Shown: positions 8,694-18,001, counted from the first letter of the stretch. The stretch: DNA of 64,000 bases from Cryobacterium sp. Y82 (GCF_002929495.1 NZ_PJJJ01000036.1:254504-318503), one strand, 5' to 3'. A program made the numbers and translations. The notes: generated by a model not told the origin, from the letters alone.

Positions 8694-10835
8694 ATGACCG
8701 ACACCCGCGCATCCGCTCTGGCCATTCTGCGCACCCTCGTGGGGCGAGCCGACGCCTCCTGGCATGACGGACAGTTTGAGGCCATCGAAACTCTGGTCGA
8801 CCACCGTCGCCGCGCGCTCGTGGTGCAGCGCACCGGGTGGGGCAAATCGGCGGTGTACTTTGTGGCGACCCTGCTGTTGCGACGCCAGGGCGCGGGCCCG
8901 ACCATCCTGGTCTCGCCGCTGCTCGCCCTGATGCGTGACCAGGTCGCCGCTGCGGCCCGCGCCGGGGTGCGGGCGGTGTCGATCAATTCCTCGAACGCGC
9001 ACGAGTGGAGCGACGTGCTTCAGAAGCTCGACGCCGACGAGGTCGATGTTTTGCTGGTGTCGCCCGAACGACTGAACAATCCGTCTTTTCGCGATGAGCA
9101 GCTGCCCGCCCTGATCGCTCGGGTCGGTTTGCTCGTGGTCGATGAGGCGCACTGCATCTCCGACTGGGGTCACGATTTTCGCCCGGACTACCGCCGCCTG
9201 CGCGACCTGATCGCCCAGATGCCGACCGGCGTGCCCGTGCTCGCCACCACGGCCACCGCCAATAGCCGCGTCGTGCAAGACGTCGCGGAGCAGGTTGGCA
9301 TGGTCGCCACCGGCTTCGATGGCGCTACCGCCGGAACCGCTGAAGTCGTCACCATTCGCGGCCCGCTCGCTCGCTCATCGCTGCGGCTGGGTGTGCTGCG
9401 CCTGCCCGATTCGCGCGCCCGGCTGGCCTGGCTGCTCAGCCACCTCGCCGAACTGCCGGGCAGCGGCATCATCTACACCCTCACCGTGGCGGCCGCCGAG
9501 GACACCGCCAGGCTGCTGCGCGAGGCGGGTCACGCGGTGCGCGCCTACACCGGCCAGACCGACACGGCCGAACGCGAACAATCCGAGGAGTTACTCAAGA
9601 CCAACCAGGTCAAAGCACTCATCGCCACGAGCGCTTTGGGAATGGGATTCGACAAACCAGACCTCGGCTTCGTGTTGCATCTGGGCGCGCCGTCCTCCCC
9701 CGTTGCCTACTACCAGCAGGTCGGTCGTGCCGGCCGTGCCACCGCTTCGGCCGACGTATTGCTGCTGCCCGGCGCCGAAGATGAGGCCATCTGGCACTAT
9801 TTCGCCACCGCCTCGATGCCCAATCAGGCCAAGGCCCTCGCCGTGGTCGGCGCACTCGAAGCCGCCGGTACTCCCCTGTCCACACCGGCGCTCGAAGCCA
9901 GGGTCGACCTGAAGCGCACTCCGCTTGAGCTGCTGCTCAAGGTGCTCGACGTCGACGGCGCGGTGCACCGGGTCAAGGGCGGCTGGCAGTCGACCGGGCA
10001 GCCCTGGGTCTACGACGGGGAGCGCTACGAACGCATAGCGGCCGCCCGGCTCGGTGAGCAGCAGGCCATGCTCGAATTCGAAGGCACCACCGGCTGCCGC
10101 ATGGAATTTCTGCAGCGCGCCCTCGACGATGAGACTGCGGTAGCATGCGGGCGTTGTGATAATTGCCGGGGCGCCTGGTATTCGAGTGCTGTGGCCGAGG
10201 GAGCCGTGGCGACGGCCACGCAATCGCTCGATCGCGTCGGCGTCGCCATCGATGTGCGTGCGCAGTGGCCGACCGGCATGAGCAGCCTCGGCGTCGCGGC
10301 CACCGGCAAGATTGCGCTCGGCGAACGGTCCGAGCCCGGCCGCGCGCTGGCCCGCCTGACCGACCTCGGCTGGGGTGGTCCGCTGCGTGACCTGTTCGAC
10401 CCCCGGGCAGCGGATGCCCCCGCCCCACCGGCCATTCTGGCCGCCTGCGTGCGCGTGCTCGCCGAGTGGGGGTGGGCCGAGCGACCGGCAGCCATCGTCT
10501 CGATGCCGACGCGGCGGCATCCACTTCTCATTGATTCGGTGGCACGGTCGTTGGCCGACGTCGGTCGGTTGCCGCTGCTCGGCGCCCTGGACTGGGCGAA
10601 CGGAGGCCCCACCGGGGAGCCGGGCGGCAACAGCGCTTATCGGCTATCCAGCGTGTGGGACCGCTTCACTGTTGGCGCCGAGCTGAGTGAGGCGCTCGCT
10701 GCGTTCACCGGCCGCCCCATTCTACTGATCGACGACCTCGCCGACAGCCGGTGGACCCTGACCGTGGCTGCGCGCGTGCTGCGACAGTACGGCGTCTTGG
10801 CGGTACTGCCATTCGCCCTGGCCCTGCGCTCGTAG
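8694..10835 (+). CDS. recQ: RecQ-family ATP-dependent DNA helicase with C-terminal PRTase-like domain
   Basis: 713 residues. Superfamily 2 3'-5' helicase motifs run in order: motif I QRTGWGKS (45-52, with GWGKS instead of the usual GxGKS), SPLLALMRDQV, motif II DEAHCISDWGHDFRPDYRRL (151-170), TTATAN, and YYQQVGRAGRA (motif VI). The RecQ-Ct zinc site is present (CRMEFLQRAL, then CGRCDNC). The last about 200 residues do not look like an HRDC domain. They end in a phosphoribosyltransferase-like PRPP loop (PILLIDDLADSRWTLTVAAR) in which the usual TG(x)T is SRWT. Works in recombination and repair of gapped or stalled DNA. GAAGG lies immediately before the ATG. Confidence 0.92.
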   Translation: MTDTRASALAILRTLVGRADASWHDGQFEAIETLVDHRRRALVVQRTGWGKSAVYFVATLLLRRQGAGPTILVSPLLALMRDQVAAAARAGVRAVSINSSNAHEWSDVLQKLDADEVDVLLVSPERLNNPSFRDEQLPALIARVGLLVVDEAHCISDWGHDFRPDYRRLRDLIAQMPTGVPVLATTATANSRVVQDVAEQVGMVATGFDGATAGTAEVVTIRGPLARSSLRLGVLRLPDSRARLAWLLSHLAELPGSGIIYTLTVAAAEDTARLLREAGHAVRAYTGQTDTAEREQSEELLKTNQVKALIATSALGMGFDKPDLGFVLHLGAPSSPVAYYQQVGRAGRATASADVLLLPGAEDEAIWHYFATASMPNQAKALAVVGALEAAGTPLSTPALEARVDLKRTPLELLLKVLDVDGAVHRVKGGWQSTGQPWVYDGERYERIAAARLGEQQAMLEFEGTTGCRMEFLQRALDDETAVACGRCDNCRGAWYSSAVAEGAVATATQSLDRVGVAIDVRAQWPTGMSSLGVAATGKIALGERSEPGRALARLTDLGWGGPLRDLFDPRAADAPAPPAILAACVRVLAEWGWAERPAAIVSMPTRRHPLLIDSVARSLADVGRLPLLGALDWANGGPTGEPGGNSAYRLSSVWDRFTVGAELSEALAAFTGRPILLIDDLADSRWTLTVAARVLRQYGVLAVLPFALALRS

Positions 10836-10965
10836 GTCATTATCAAGCTGAACCGGAATAATTGGGGCTTGCTGCTCCTTGTAAAGTTGAGCGCGCCGCT
10901 ACCCGCGGCCTCTGCACCATTCGGGGGCGACACGACCTCCACCTAGTTTGTTAGGCGATTGTTCC

Positions 10966-11769
10966 ATGAAGTTCAGACTCATTCCGGCTGCCCTGCTCAG
11001 TGTCGTTGCCCTCACCCTCACCGGCTGCTCCGCCTCGAACGGCGATAGCACTCCTGCCGCTGACGACTCGCTGAGCAGCGTGCTCGACTCTGGTACCCTC
11101 ACGATCGGCACCGAGGGCACCTACCGGCCGTTCTCATTCCACGAAGACGGCTCCGGCGAACTCACCGGCTATGACGTTGAGGTGGCCCGCGCCGTTGCCG
11201 CCGAGCTCGGCGTTGACGTCGTGTTTGAAGAAACCCAGTGGGACGGCATTTTTGCGGGCCTCACCGCCGGCCGCTGGGACACCATCGCCAACCAGGTGTC
11301 GATGACCCCGGAGCGCCTGGAGGCTTACGAGTTCTCGACGCCGTATACCTACTCCCCCGGTGTCATCGTGGTTCTTGCCGACAACACGTCGATCACGTCG
11401 TTCGCGAGCCTCGACGGCCTAACCACGGCACAGTCGCTGTCCAGCAACTGGGACACCCTGGCCACCGAGAGCGGCGCGAACGTGCAGCACATCGAGGGCT
11501 GGGCCCAGTCGGTCGCCCTGGTCGAACAGGGCCGAGTGGATGCCACGGTCAACGACAAGCTGACCTTTCTGGACTACCAGAAGACCAACGACGCTGACAA
11601 CCTGAAGATCGCGGCCGAGACCGAGGAGCGCTCCGAGAGTGCGTTCGCTTTCGCAAAAAACGGCACCGCGCTGGCCGACGCCGTGAGTGAAGCACTGGCG
11701 ACCCTCAGCAACGATGGAACGCTCGCCGAGCTCTCCGATAAGTACTTCGGCGCCGACGTCAGCCAGTAG
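10966..11769 (+). CDS. Polar amino acid ABC transporter, substrate-binding lipoprotein
   Basis: 267 residues. Lipoprotein signal peptide: basic MKFR, a hydrophobic core, then the lipobox LTGC with the lipidated cysteine at 21. The mature part is a type-2 periplasmic-binding fold (family 3): GTLTIGTEGTYRPFSFHE, LTGYDVEVARAVAAELG, WDGIFAGLTAGRWDTIANQV and SLSDKYFG-like end ELSDKYFGADV. It resembles cystine/FliY-type receptors; exact ligand is inferred only. It heads a three-gene importer operon. The ATG at 10966 gives a proper signal peptide; an upstream in-frame TTG (10948) would lengthen it needlessly. Confidence 0.92.
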   Translation: MKFRLIPAALLSVVALTLTGCSASNGDSTPAADDSLSSVLDSGTLTIGTEGTYRPFSFHEDGSGELTGYDVEVARAVAAELGVDVVFEETQWDGIFAGLTAGRWDTIANQVSMTPERLEAYEFSTPYTYSPGVIVVLADNTSITSFASLDGLTTAQSLSSNWDTLATESGANVQHIEGWAQSVALVEQGRVDATVNDKLTFLDYQKTNDADNLKIAAETEERSESAFAFAKNGTALADAVSEALATLSNDGTLAELSDKYFGADVSQ

Positions 11770-11781
11770 CCCGATGATTCG

Positions 11782-12450
11782 ATGATCCAGCCTGATTGGG
11801 AATTGTTCTTCGGCTCGTTCTGGCCGATGGTGGACGGCGCGGTGCGGGGCACGATTCCCCTTGCGCTGACGTCGTTCGCGATCGGCCTCGTGCTCGCTCT
11901 CGTTCTCGCGCTCATGCGGTTATCGCCGAAGCGCTGGTTGTCGGCCATCGCTCGCGGCTACATCTCGATCGTGCGTGGCACTCCCTTGCTCGTGCAGCTG
12001 TTCGTGATCTTCTACGGACTGCCATCGATCGGCATGCTCATCGACCCGTGGCCGAGCGCTATCGTGGCATTCTCGATCAACGTCGGCGGATATGCCGCCG
12101 AGGTCATCCGGGCCGCGATTCTCTCGGTGCCGAAAGGCCAGTGGGAGGCCGCCTACATGATCGGCATGTCGAACAATCGGGCTCTTACCCGAATCATCCT
12201 GCCGCAGGCGGCTCGGGTCTCGGTGCCTCCGCTGTCAAACACGTTCATCAGCCTGGTCAAAGACAGCTCCCTCGCCTCGCTGATCCTGGTCACCGACCTG
12301 TTCCGTGAGGCGCAGCAGATTGCATCCTTCAGTAACGAGTTCATGCTGATCTACCTCGAAGCTGCCCTCATCTACTGGGTTATCTGCTTGGTGCTATCCA
12401 CCGGGCAGGGTTTTCTTGAGAAGCGATTGGACCGATATGTCGCCCGCTGA
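11782..12450 (+). CDS. Polar amino acid ABC transporter permease
   Basis: 222-residue inner-membrane permease of the His/Glu/Gln/Arg/opine family with about five membrane segments. The EAA loop that docks the ATPase is clear (GQWEAAYMIGMSNNRALTRI, then ILPQA). It begins 12 bases after the binding-protein gene and overlaps the following ATPase gene, so the three are translated together. Only one permease is present, so the channel is probably a homodimer, as in TcyB-type cystine systems. Confidence 0.92.
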   Translation: MIQPDWELFFGSFWPMVDGAVRGTIPLALTSFAIGLVLALVLALMRLSPKRWLSAIARGYISIVRGTPLLVQLFVIFYGLPSIGMLIDPWPSAIVAFSINVGGYAAEVIRAAILSVPKGQWEAAYMIGMSNNRALTRIILPQAARVSVPPLSNTFISLVKDSSLASLILVTDLFREAQQIASFSNEFMLIYLEAALIYWVICLVLSTGQGFLEKRLDRYVAR

Positions 12451-13297
12451 TCCCCTCGCTACAAACGGCCAAACGGATGCTGACCCCCTGCTTCGCGTGC
12501 GAGGCCTGCAGAAGAGTTTCGGCAGCAACAGTGTGCTGGAGTCGGTGGACCTTACCGTGGGCCGCGGCCGGGTGCTGGCCCTGATCGGGCCGTCCGGCTC
12601 CGGTAAGACCACCATTTTGCGTTGCCTGAACGGGCTGGAGTTGCCCGACGGGGGCACCATCGAGGTCGCCGCTTCAGTGATTGCTGACCGGGTTGGTAGC
12701 GGCTCCGCTAACGGCCGGGGCGCTGGATCATCGGCGTCGATGGCCATTGACTTCGCCGCGAAGACCTCGCCGAAACAGCTCGGCGCCCTGCGCGACCGGT
12801 CGGCAATGGTTTTTCAGCACTACAACCTGTTTCCGCATAAGACCGTGCTGCAGAACGTGATTGAAGGACCGGTCATCGTGCAACGCCGCCCGCTCGCTGA
12901 GGTCACGGCCGAGGCGCTGGTCCTGCTAGCGCGCGTCGGCCTGACAGACAAACAGGGCAGCTTTCCGTTCGAACTCTCCGGCGGCCAGCAGCAGCGCGTC
13001 GGCATTGTGCGAGCCCTCGCGCTGCGCCCGCAGCTGCTCTTGTTCGACGAGCCGACCTCGGCCCTCGACCCGGAGCTCGTCGGCGATGTACTGCGCCTGA
13101 TCAAAGAGCTGGCCGACGAAGGCTGGAGCATGGTCATCGTCACACATGAACTCGAGTTCGCCCGCGAGGTCGCGCACGAGATCGCCTTCGTGGACGGTGG
13201 CATCATCGTCGAGCATGGCGAGCCGAAACAGTTGTTGCAGCACCCGCAGCAGGAACGTACCCGCCAGTTTCTGCACCGGCTGCTGCACCCGTTCTAG
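12437..13297 (+). CDS. Polar amino acid ABC transporter ATP-binding protein
   Basis: 286 residues. Walker A GPSGSGKT, Q-loop FQHYNLFPHKTV, signature LSGGQQQR, Walker B LLLFDEPTSALDPE and H-loop VTHE are intact. Between Walker A and the Q-loop there is a longer than usual insertion (around VGSGSANGRGAGSSASM). ATG 12437 lies 14 bases inside the permease gene. An upstream TTG at 12416 is possible but unlikely. It completes the importer operon that begins at 10966. Confidence 0.93.
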   Translation: MSPADPLATNGQTDADPLLRVRGLQKSFGSNSVLESVDLTVGRGRVLALIGPSGSGKTTILRCLNGLELPDGGTIEVAASVIADRVGSGSANGRGAGSSASMAIDFAAKTSPKQLGALRDRSAMVFQHYNLFPHKTVLQNVIEGPVIVQRRPLAEVTAEALVLLARVGLTDKQGSFPFELSGGQQQRVGIVRALALRPQLLLFDEPTSALDPELVGDVLRLIKELADEGWSMVIVTHELEFAREVAHEIAFVDGGIIVEHGEPKQLLQHPQQERTRQFLHRLLHPF

Positions 13298-13321
13298 GGC
13301 AAGCAGCCGGCACGGGAAGAA

Positions 13322-13618
13322 CTAGGGGTGCGGCGTGATGATCACCACGGTGATGCGGTCAAGGCCAGGGCCGTAGTGCCAGTAAATGCGACCGGCCGTC
13401 GGCGTTCGATGCTCGATGTAGGAGTCCCAGACGGCCTCACCCTTCTTACCGGCCAGCGACACGTACTTGTGCGAGCGCAGCGCCGGGTCCTCGGGGTTCA
13501 ACTGCAGGCGACCCAGAGCGGTACGCACTCGTTTGAGTCGTCCGACCAGCTGTGGCTTCGTTTCCAGGAGGGACAGTCCCGAAGCCGCTTCCCGCGTCAG
13601 GAGGAGCGTAAAACTCAT
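13322..13618 (-). CDS. RelE/ParE-superfamily toxin
   Basis: 98 residues with the compact layout of the RelE/ParE fold: two N-terminal helices (LSLLETKPQLVGRLKRVRTA), then strands (HKYVSLAGKKGEAVWDSYIE, GRIYWHYGPG, ITVVIITPHP). The terminal strand Tyr/His-rich stretch is where mRNA-cleaving members keep active residues. Its ATG overlaps the stop of the upstream antitoxin gene (ATGA), the usual arrangement of a type II toxin-antitoxin operon. Target (ribosome-bound mRNA or gyrase) cannot be told from sequence. Confidence 0.78.
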   Translation of the reverse strand: MSFTLLLTREAASGLSLLETKPQLVGRLKRVRTALGRLQLNPEDPALRSHKYVSLAGKKGEAVWDSYIEHRTPTAGRIYWHYGPGLDRITVVIITPHP

Positions 13619-13962
13619 GACTTGGGCTCGACGGGAGCGGCCGACTCATCGACCGCGTGCTCCTCATCCGCGAATCGGGTGAAGTCGCCACCCTCGGTGG
13701 TCTCGTCCTTACTGCTGTGCTCAAGGCCGCGCACCAGGGCGGCACGGATGCCTTCGTCGTCCCAGACCAGAAGTTCACGGCGCGGGATAGACACCAGCGG
13801 AGTCAGGAGAATCTCACCCTCGGCGTTGACTGCTACGGCGTAGCGGTCATCGCGATGCACACCCGCTTTTCCGAAAGCCATTCTCGAGCGCTCATCGGCA
13901 CTCACCTCGCCCATCGGAATGAAATCCGATTTGAGTTCCGTCATCTTCTTCAGTTCCACCAT
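13615..13962 (-). CDS. Antitoxin partner, AbrB-like N-terminal half
   Basis: 115 residues. The central part (RSRMAFGKAGVHRDDRYAVA, VNAEGEILLTPLVSIPRREL) has the beta-rich pattern of AbrB/MazE-like DNA-binding antitoxins. The C-terminal tail is acidic and disordered-looking (SSKDETTEGGDFTRFADEEH), typical of a toxin-wrapping tail. I chose ATG 13962; later ATGs at 13944 and within GEVSADERSRM are possible, and an upstream extension to 14190 is unlikely. Translationally coupled to the toxin by a 4-base overlap. It probably represses its own promoter through sites in the upstream region. Confidence 0.72.
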   Translation of the reverse strand: MVELKKMTELKSDFIPMGEVSADERSRMAFGKAGVHRDDRYAVAVNAEGEILLTPLVSIPRRELLVWDDEGIRAALVRGLEHSSKDETTEGGDFTRFADEEHAVDESAAPVEPKS

Positions 13963-14310
13963 CGTCTTCACCCGATCACTTGGTGGCCCGCACCGGTCCG
14001 GGTAAAACACCGAGACCGATCCATGCCTGTCTAAAAGTGAGATTACCCCAGATTCACATGTGGGTAAACCCCTAGCCAAGAGATCACGACTAAGTATTAT
14101 GCGCCGAGACGTGATTACCGGTCGGGACCGACAGAGGCAGACAAGAAAAGACCAGTCCGTTCGGCAGGGCAATCGGACTGATCTAAGCAAATCTTAATAT
14201 ACAACGCCGCGCGCGCGCGCTCAAGGATCAAGTCCACCTTTTCCGATACGGGATTTGCACACGCGGGTTGTGACCGGTCATGCGGCAGGAGAGTAGCGGA
14301 ACAGTCGCGG
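13963..14310. promoter_or_regulatory. Toxin-antitoxin control region and AT-rich spacer
   Basis: 348 bases without a gene, more AT-rich than its surroundings. GGGTAAA occurs at 14000-14006 and 14062-14068, and TTACCC at 14043-14048 forms an inverted repeat with GGGTAA at 14062-14067 (13-base spacer). These are plausible autoregulation sites for the leftward antitoxin gene. A CATAATAC stretch on the minus strand at about 14095-14102 could serve as a -10. A 13-base alternating CG tract lies at 14208-14220. No coding potential was seen. Confidence 0.4.
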
Positions 14311-14850
14311 CTATCGAGAAAAGGCGGCCCCGGCCTGTAACGCCGGTCGCTTTCCGGTCCGGCGCGGCGCGGCCGCGTACGGCGAGTTGTCGGCACGCTC
14401 AAGCAGGTAGCGCGTCACCGTGTTCCAGTCGGGAAACAGTGGGGTCAGAAACTTGATCAGTTCGCCCTCAAACCCGTCAGCACCGACGGCTGATCCGTCG
14501 TCGACGAGAAAGTCGCCGCGATTGAGATGTTTGTGGTGCGACAGAATGAGACGCTTGTAGGCCGGTCCGCCGGCATCCGCCCCGAGGTGCTCCTGCACCC
14601 ACTCGAGCTTGTGTTGCCAGGCACTCGCGTTGCCCCACGGGGCCATCGAGAGAATATAGGTGTCGAACGATCGGGCGAGAGTGTGGAAGGCGTCGATGGC
14701 GCCGCTGATAGGTTCCATGCGGGCGAAAATTCCGGGCACTTCGTCGAGCCTTTTCTCGTAGCGAGAATACTCGGCGTTGGTGAGTCGATCGATTCCCGAT
14801 TGCACGTTGACGAGGGTGTTGTCGAGGTCGATATAAAGAATCTTTTTCAT
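14311..14850 (-). CDS. HAD-fold 5'(3')-deoxyribonucleotidase-like protein (NT5C family)
   Basis: 179 residues. HAD motif I is at the N-terminus (YIDLDNTLVN; D8 nucleophile and D10). The rest follows the NT5C/bacterial 5'-nucleotidase type C pattern: FHTLARSFDTYILSMAPWGN (motif II Ser), a conserved WVQEHLG helix, KRLILSHHKHLNRGDFLVDD (motif III Lys and motif IV DD). It probably dephosphorylates deoxyribonucleoside monophosphates in the cytoplasm. The C-terminal Arg/Ala tail is unconserved-looking. ATG 14850 is preceded by GGGAGACC. It lies between the toxin-antitoxin region and sbcC and is co-directional with both. Confidence 0.82.
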   Translation of the reverse strand: MKKILYIDLDNTLVNVQSGIDRLTNAEYSRYEKRLDEVPGIFARMEPISGAIDAFHTLARSFDTYILSMAPWGNASAWQHKLEWVQEHLGADAGGPAYKRLILSHHKHLNRGDFLVDDGSAVGADGFEGELIKFLTPLFPDWNTVTRYLLERADNSPYAAAPRRTGKRPALQAGAAFSR

Positions 14851-14995
14851 TCGGTCTCCCTGGCGCGGCTCGCTTCATTGCGGCACCACTCCGATCGTGA
14901 CAGGCTCACCGCGGATCGGCAAGAGCTGAAGCCAACCTCATGGGGTCAGCGCGGCGGCTCCGCGCGGCGCTGTGGTGGGCGAGAGACCCCGCCAG

Positions 14996-17900
14996 TCATT
15001 CGATGGGCAGGTCAGCCTCAATTCGGCTGTATCCCTGATCGGTGACCGAGATGCGCAGCGTCGCCGGAATCTGCTCTTTCATTGAGTCGACGTGGCTGAT
15101 CAGTCCGATCGTGCGTCCGCCGGCGCGAAGGGTGTCAAGGGTGCTCATGGCAGTTTCGAGGGTCTCGCTGTCGAGCGAGCCGAAGCCCTCGTCGACAAAC
15201 AGGGTATCGAGCGTGATACCACCCGCTTGCCCGGTCACCACCTCGGCTAGTCCGAGCGCGAGTGCAAGAGAAGCCAGGAATGTCTCGCCACCGGACAGCG
15301 AATGCGTTGGCCGGGCGCGACCGGTGAACTCATCACGGATCGCCAACCCCAGACCAGACCGCGCGCCACCCTTCACGCGCGAGTCATCGTGTTCGAGGGT
15401 GTAGCGTCCGCTTGTCATCGTGCGCAGCCTCAGGTTTGCTGCCCCCACGATTTCTTCCAGCTGGGCGGCCAGGACATAGGTCTCCAGCCGCATCCGTTTC
15501 GTGTTCGGTTCGTCGCCCTGCATTACGTCAGCCAGCTGACGCACCTGAAAATGCTCGTCTGTCAGGCCAGCGGATGCCGCAAATCGCGTCGTAACTTCCC
15601 GCACGATCGCTTGCAGTTGGCCGGCACGTTCGGCGAGTGAGCTGTGCGAGCTCACAGCGTCATCGCGCGCGGTGCTCGCGGCATCGAAGGCTCGCAGGGA
15701 CGGCTCGAGATCGATCGGAGCTGACGGAAGATCGACCAGCTCAGGATCGGCCACAGCCGCCAGGGCCGCCGCACGTTGGTCGTCATAGGACCGCACGACG
15801 TTGGCCAGTTGGATGACCTGGCCCTCGTCAAGCCTCGCCCCGACAGCCGTTCCCTCATCGTCGAAGGCTTCCTCCGCCAGCCGGTTCGCGAGGTCGAGAA
15901 TGGCCGCATCGCGGGCGTCGGCGCGTTGCTGGCTGAATACGAGGGCGTCATCGAGTGCGCGCGCGCAGTCCAGCTCCTGTTGCAGTGCGCGTACCTGATC
16001 GGTCACGGTACCGCTTCCACCACGCTGCGCGCCCACGCGAGCCATGAGCAGGTCGCGCTGCCCAGACCGCTCACTGTGGATGTCGGCCGCCGTATCGCGT
16101 GCCGCGCGGAGGCCTAACAGTGCGGTCTGGGCAGTGGTCTGGGACTCCCGAAGGTCGGCCTGTTCCTGCCGAAGCCCGCCGATCAGGCGGGAGGCCGTCT
16201 GCGCAGTAGCCAACCGGGCGCGGGAGGCACAGCACTCGGCTTGCAGCTCACCGACGCTTCGCTGCCCGGCCAGCGCCTGCGCCTGACCGAGACGATTCGT
16301 CAGCGAGGTCGCGGTCTCCTGGGCATCGGCCAGTTCCTGCTGACTGCCCTCCATGTGCTGGCGGGCCGTGCTGAGGTCGGCTGCAGTGACTAGCTCGCCC
16401 TCCGGCGCTGCCGGAGCAGGGTGTTCAATGGCCCCGCACACCGCGCACGGATCACCTTCGACGAGACGGCTGGCTAGTTCAGACGCCTGCCCAGCGAACC
16501 GGCGGGTCACGAGCGCCTCGTAGTCGACGGCGGCCGCCGCGTTATCACGACTTCGATCCAGTAATTGCGTGCCAGCCCCCGCCAACTCCCTCAGCAACGC
16601 CACCACGTCTTCGGCGGCCGCGAAGCCGATTTCGGCCCGGCGTACGGCCTCGGCAGCGTCTGACTCCCCGGCTGCGGCGAGCGTCGCCGCCGCGAGTTGC
16701 TCGCCGATGAAATCTATCTGCTGGGGTAGCTCATCGATTCGCTGCTGGGCACGCGCCAGGCCATCGGCGTGACCGACGAGCGCGTCGAACAAGGCCGTGA
16801 TCTCTCGGTTCAGGGCGGGAAGCTGTTTTTCTTCCTCAAGCACCTCCGCGAGCGCTCCAAGCCGCCCCACGAGGGCATCCATGATCGGACGAAGCGCCCG
16901 CTGTGAAGGGCCAGCGCTGTCACTGGCTGCGCCTTCACTGGTACCGCTGTCACTGGCGGCGCTGTCGCCGAAGGGCAACCAAGCGGTCCTGGCCGTGCCT
17001 ACATCGGCCAGGGCTGTCTGCCATTCAGCAGTCGCGGTCCGGCTGCTCCGAATCTGCGGCCAGACCCGTGCCGCACGGGCCGCGCGCAGCAGCGTGCCGC
17101 GTTGTGCCTCGACCTCGAAGTGGCAGCCGTCGAGGGCGGCAAGAGCGGTGTCAGCCAGAACGCGGCGAGCCTGACGTCGCTGGGTCTCCGTTGCCGCGCT
17201 ATGTTTCTCGGTTGCAGTAGACAGCCGAGCGGCCGCACCGGTCGCCTCCGCCGAGGCGACGTCAACGGCACTATTCAGGCCAGCCAGAGCGTCGCTAAAC
17301 CAGCCGAGGTCCGGCGCGACTGGTGCTTCCAAAAGCCGAAGCTGGTGCATGGCAGCGGTGGTCTGTTGTGCGACATCACGCTGCACGTCGGCGAGCCGCT
17401 CGTCGAGTGATTTGCGGCGCAGCACGAGAGCTGTTTCCAGTTGTTCGAATCGTGTGGTCCCGAACAGGCTGCGCAGCACAGCGCGCCGTTCATCGGTTTT
17501 GGCCAGCAGAAAGTATTGGAACCGGTTTTGGGCGAGCAGGATCACCTGAAGAAATTGGTCAGCCTTCAAGGGCAGGATCGCGCTCAGTTCAAGGCCGACG
17601 GCTTGTACCTTGGCCGCAGTTGCCCGCCATTCGGTGCCGTGCAAAATATAAAGCACAGCAGTGGCTGCTGCGGTGGTGGTTCCGGTGCCCTTCTTCTTAG
17701 CTCGCTCATACTCCGGGCTGCGCACCAGACGGTAGTCACGTCCGCGCAGGCTGAAGTCGAGTTCGACAAAGGTGGGATCATCGGGCTCGCAGTAGTCGCT
17801 GCGCAACGGCTGCTTTCCGTCGGGAAACCGCGGCACCTTGTCATACAGAGCGAAACAGATGGCGTCGAGGATACTGGATTTACCGGCGCCGGTTTTGCCG

Positions 17901-18001
17901 GTTATGAGAAAGATTCCGTCGGCATCAAAGCGTTCAAAATCGACAACCTGTTCGTTCTTGAACGGTCCGAACCCGGCCAGACGCAATCGCTTGATCTTCA
18001 T
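14996..18001 (-). CDS. sbcC: SbcC, ATPase subunit of the SbcCD (Rad50-like) nuclease
   Basis: 1001 residues. ABC ATPase halves lie at the two ends of a long coiled coil. Walker A is GKTGAGKSS (35-43). The zinc-hook tip is CAVC in DPCAVCGAIEH at about 518. The C-terminal lobe has the signature LSGGETFLASLALALGLAE and Walker B LDTLFVDEGFGSLD. Opens and tethers DNA ends and hairpins for SbcD. It starts 4 bases inside the sbcD stop, so the two are one operon. Confidence 0.96.
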   Translation of the reverse strand: MKIKRLRLAGFGPFKNEQVVDFERFDADGIFLITGKTGAGKSSILDAICFALYDKVPRFPDGKQPLRSDYCEPDDPTFVELDFSLRGRDYRLVRSPEYERAKKKGTGTTTAAATAVLYILHGTEWRATAAKVQAVGLELSAILPLKADQFLQVILLAQNRFQYFLLAKTDERRAVLRSLFGTTRFEQLETALVLRRKSLDERLADVQRDVAQQTTAAMHQLRLLEAPVAPDLGWFSDALAGLNSAVDVASAEATGAAARLSTATEKHSAATETQRRQARRVLADTALAALDGCHFEVEAQRGTLLRAARAARVWPQIRSSRTATAEWQTALADVGTARTAWLPFGDSAASDSGTSEGAASDSAGPSQRALRPIMDALVGRLGALAEVLEEEKQLPALNREITALFDALVGHADGLARAQQRIDELPQQIDFIGEQLAAATLAAAGESDAAEAVRRAEIGFAAAEDVVALLRELAGAGTQLLDRSRDNAAAAVDYEALVTRRFAGQASELASRLVEGDPCAVCGAIEHPAPAAPEGELVTAADLSTARQHMEGSQQELADAQETATSLTNRLGQAQALAGQRSVGELQAECCASRARLATAQTASRLIGGLRQEQADLRESQTTAQTALLGLRAARDTAADIHSERSGQRDLLMARVGAQRGGSGTVTDQVRALQQELDCARALDDALVFSQQRADARDAAILDLANRLAEEAFDDEGTAVGARLDEGQVIQLANVVRSYDDQRAAALAAVADPELVDLPSAPIDLEPSLRAFDAASTARDDAVSSHSSLAERAGQLQAIVREVTTRFAASAGLTDEHFQVRQLADVMQGDEPNTKRMRLETYVLAAQLEEIVGAANLRLRTMTSGRYTLEHDDSRVKGGARSGLGLAIRDEFTGRARPTHSLSGGETFLASLALALGLAEVVTGQAGGITLDTLFVDEGFGSLDSETLETAMSTLDTLRAGGRTIGLISHVDSMKEQIPATLRISVTDQGYSRIEADLPIE

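Noticed and set aside
13963-14190. Longer antitoxin starting at 14190
   Set aside because: The extra 76 residues are unlike any antitoxin and cover the likely promoter region.
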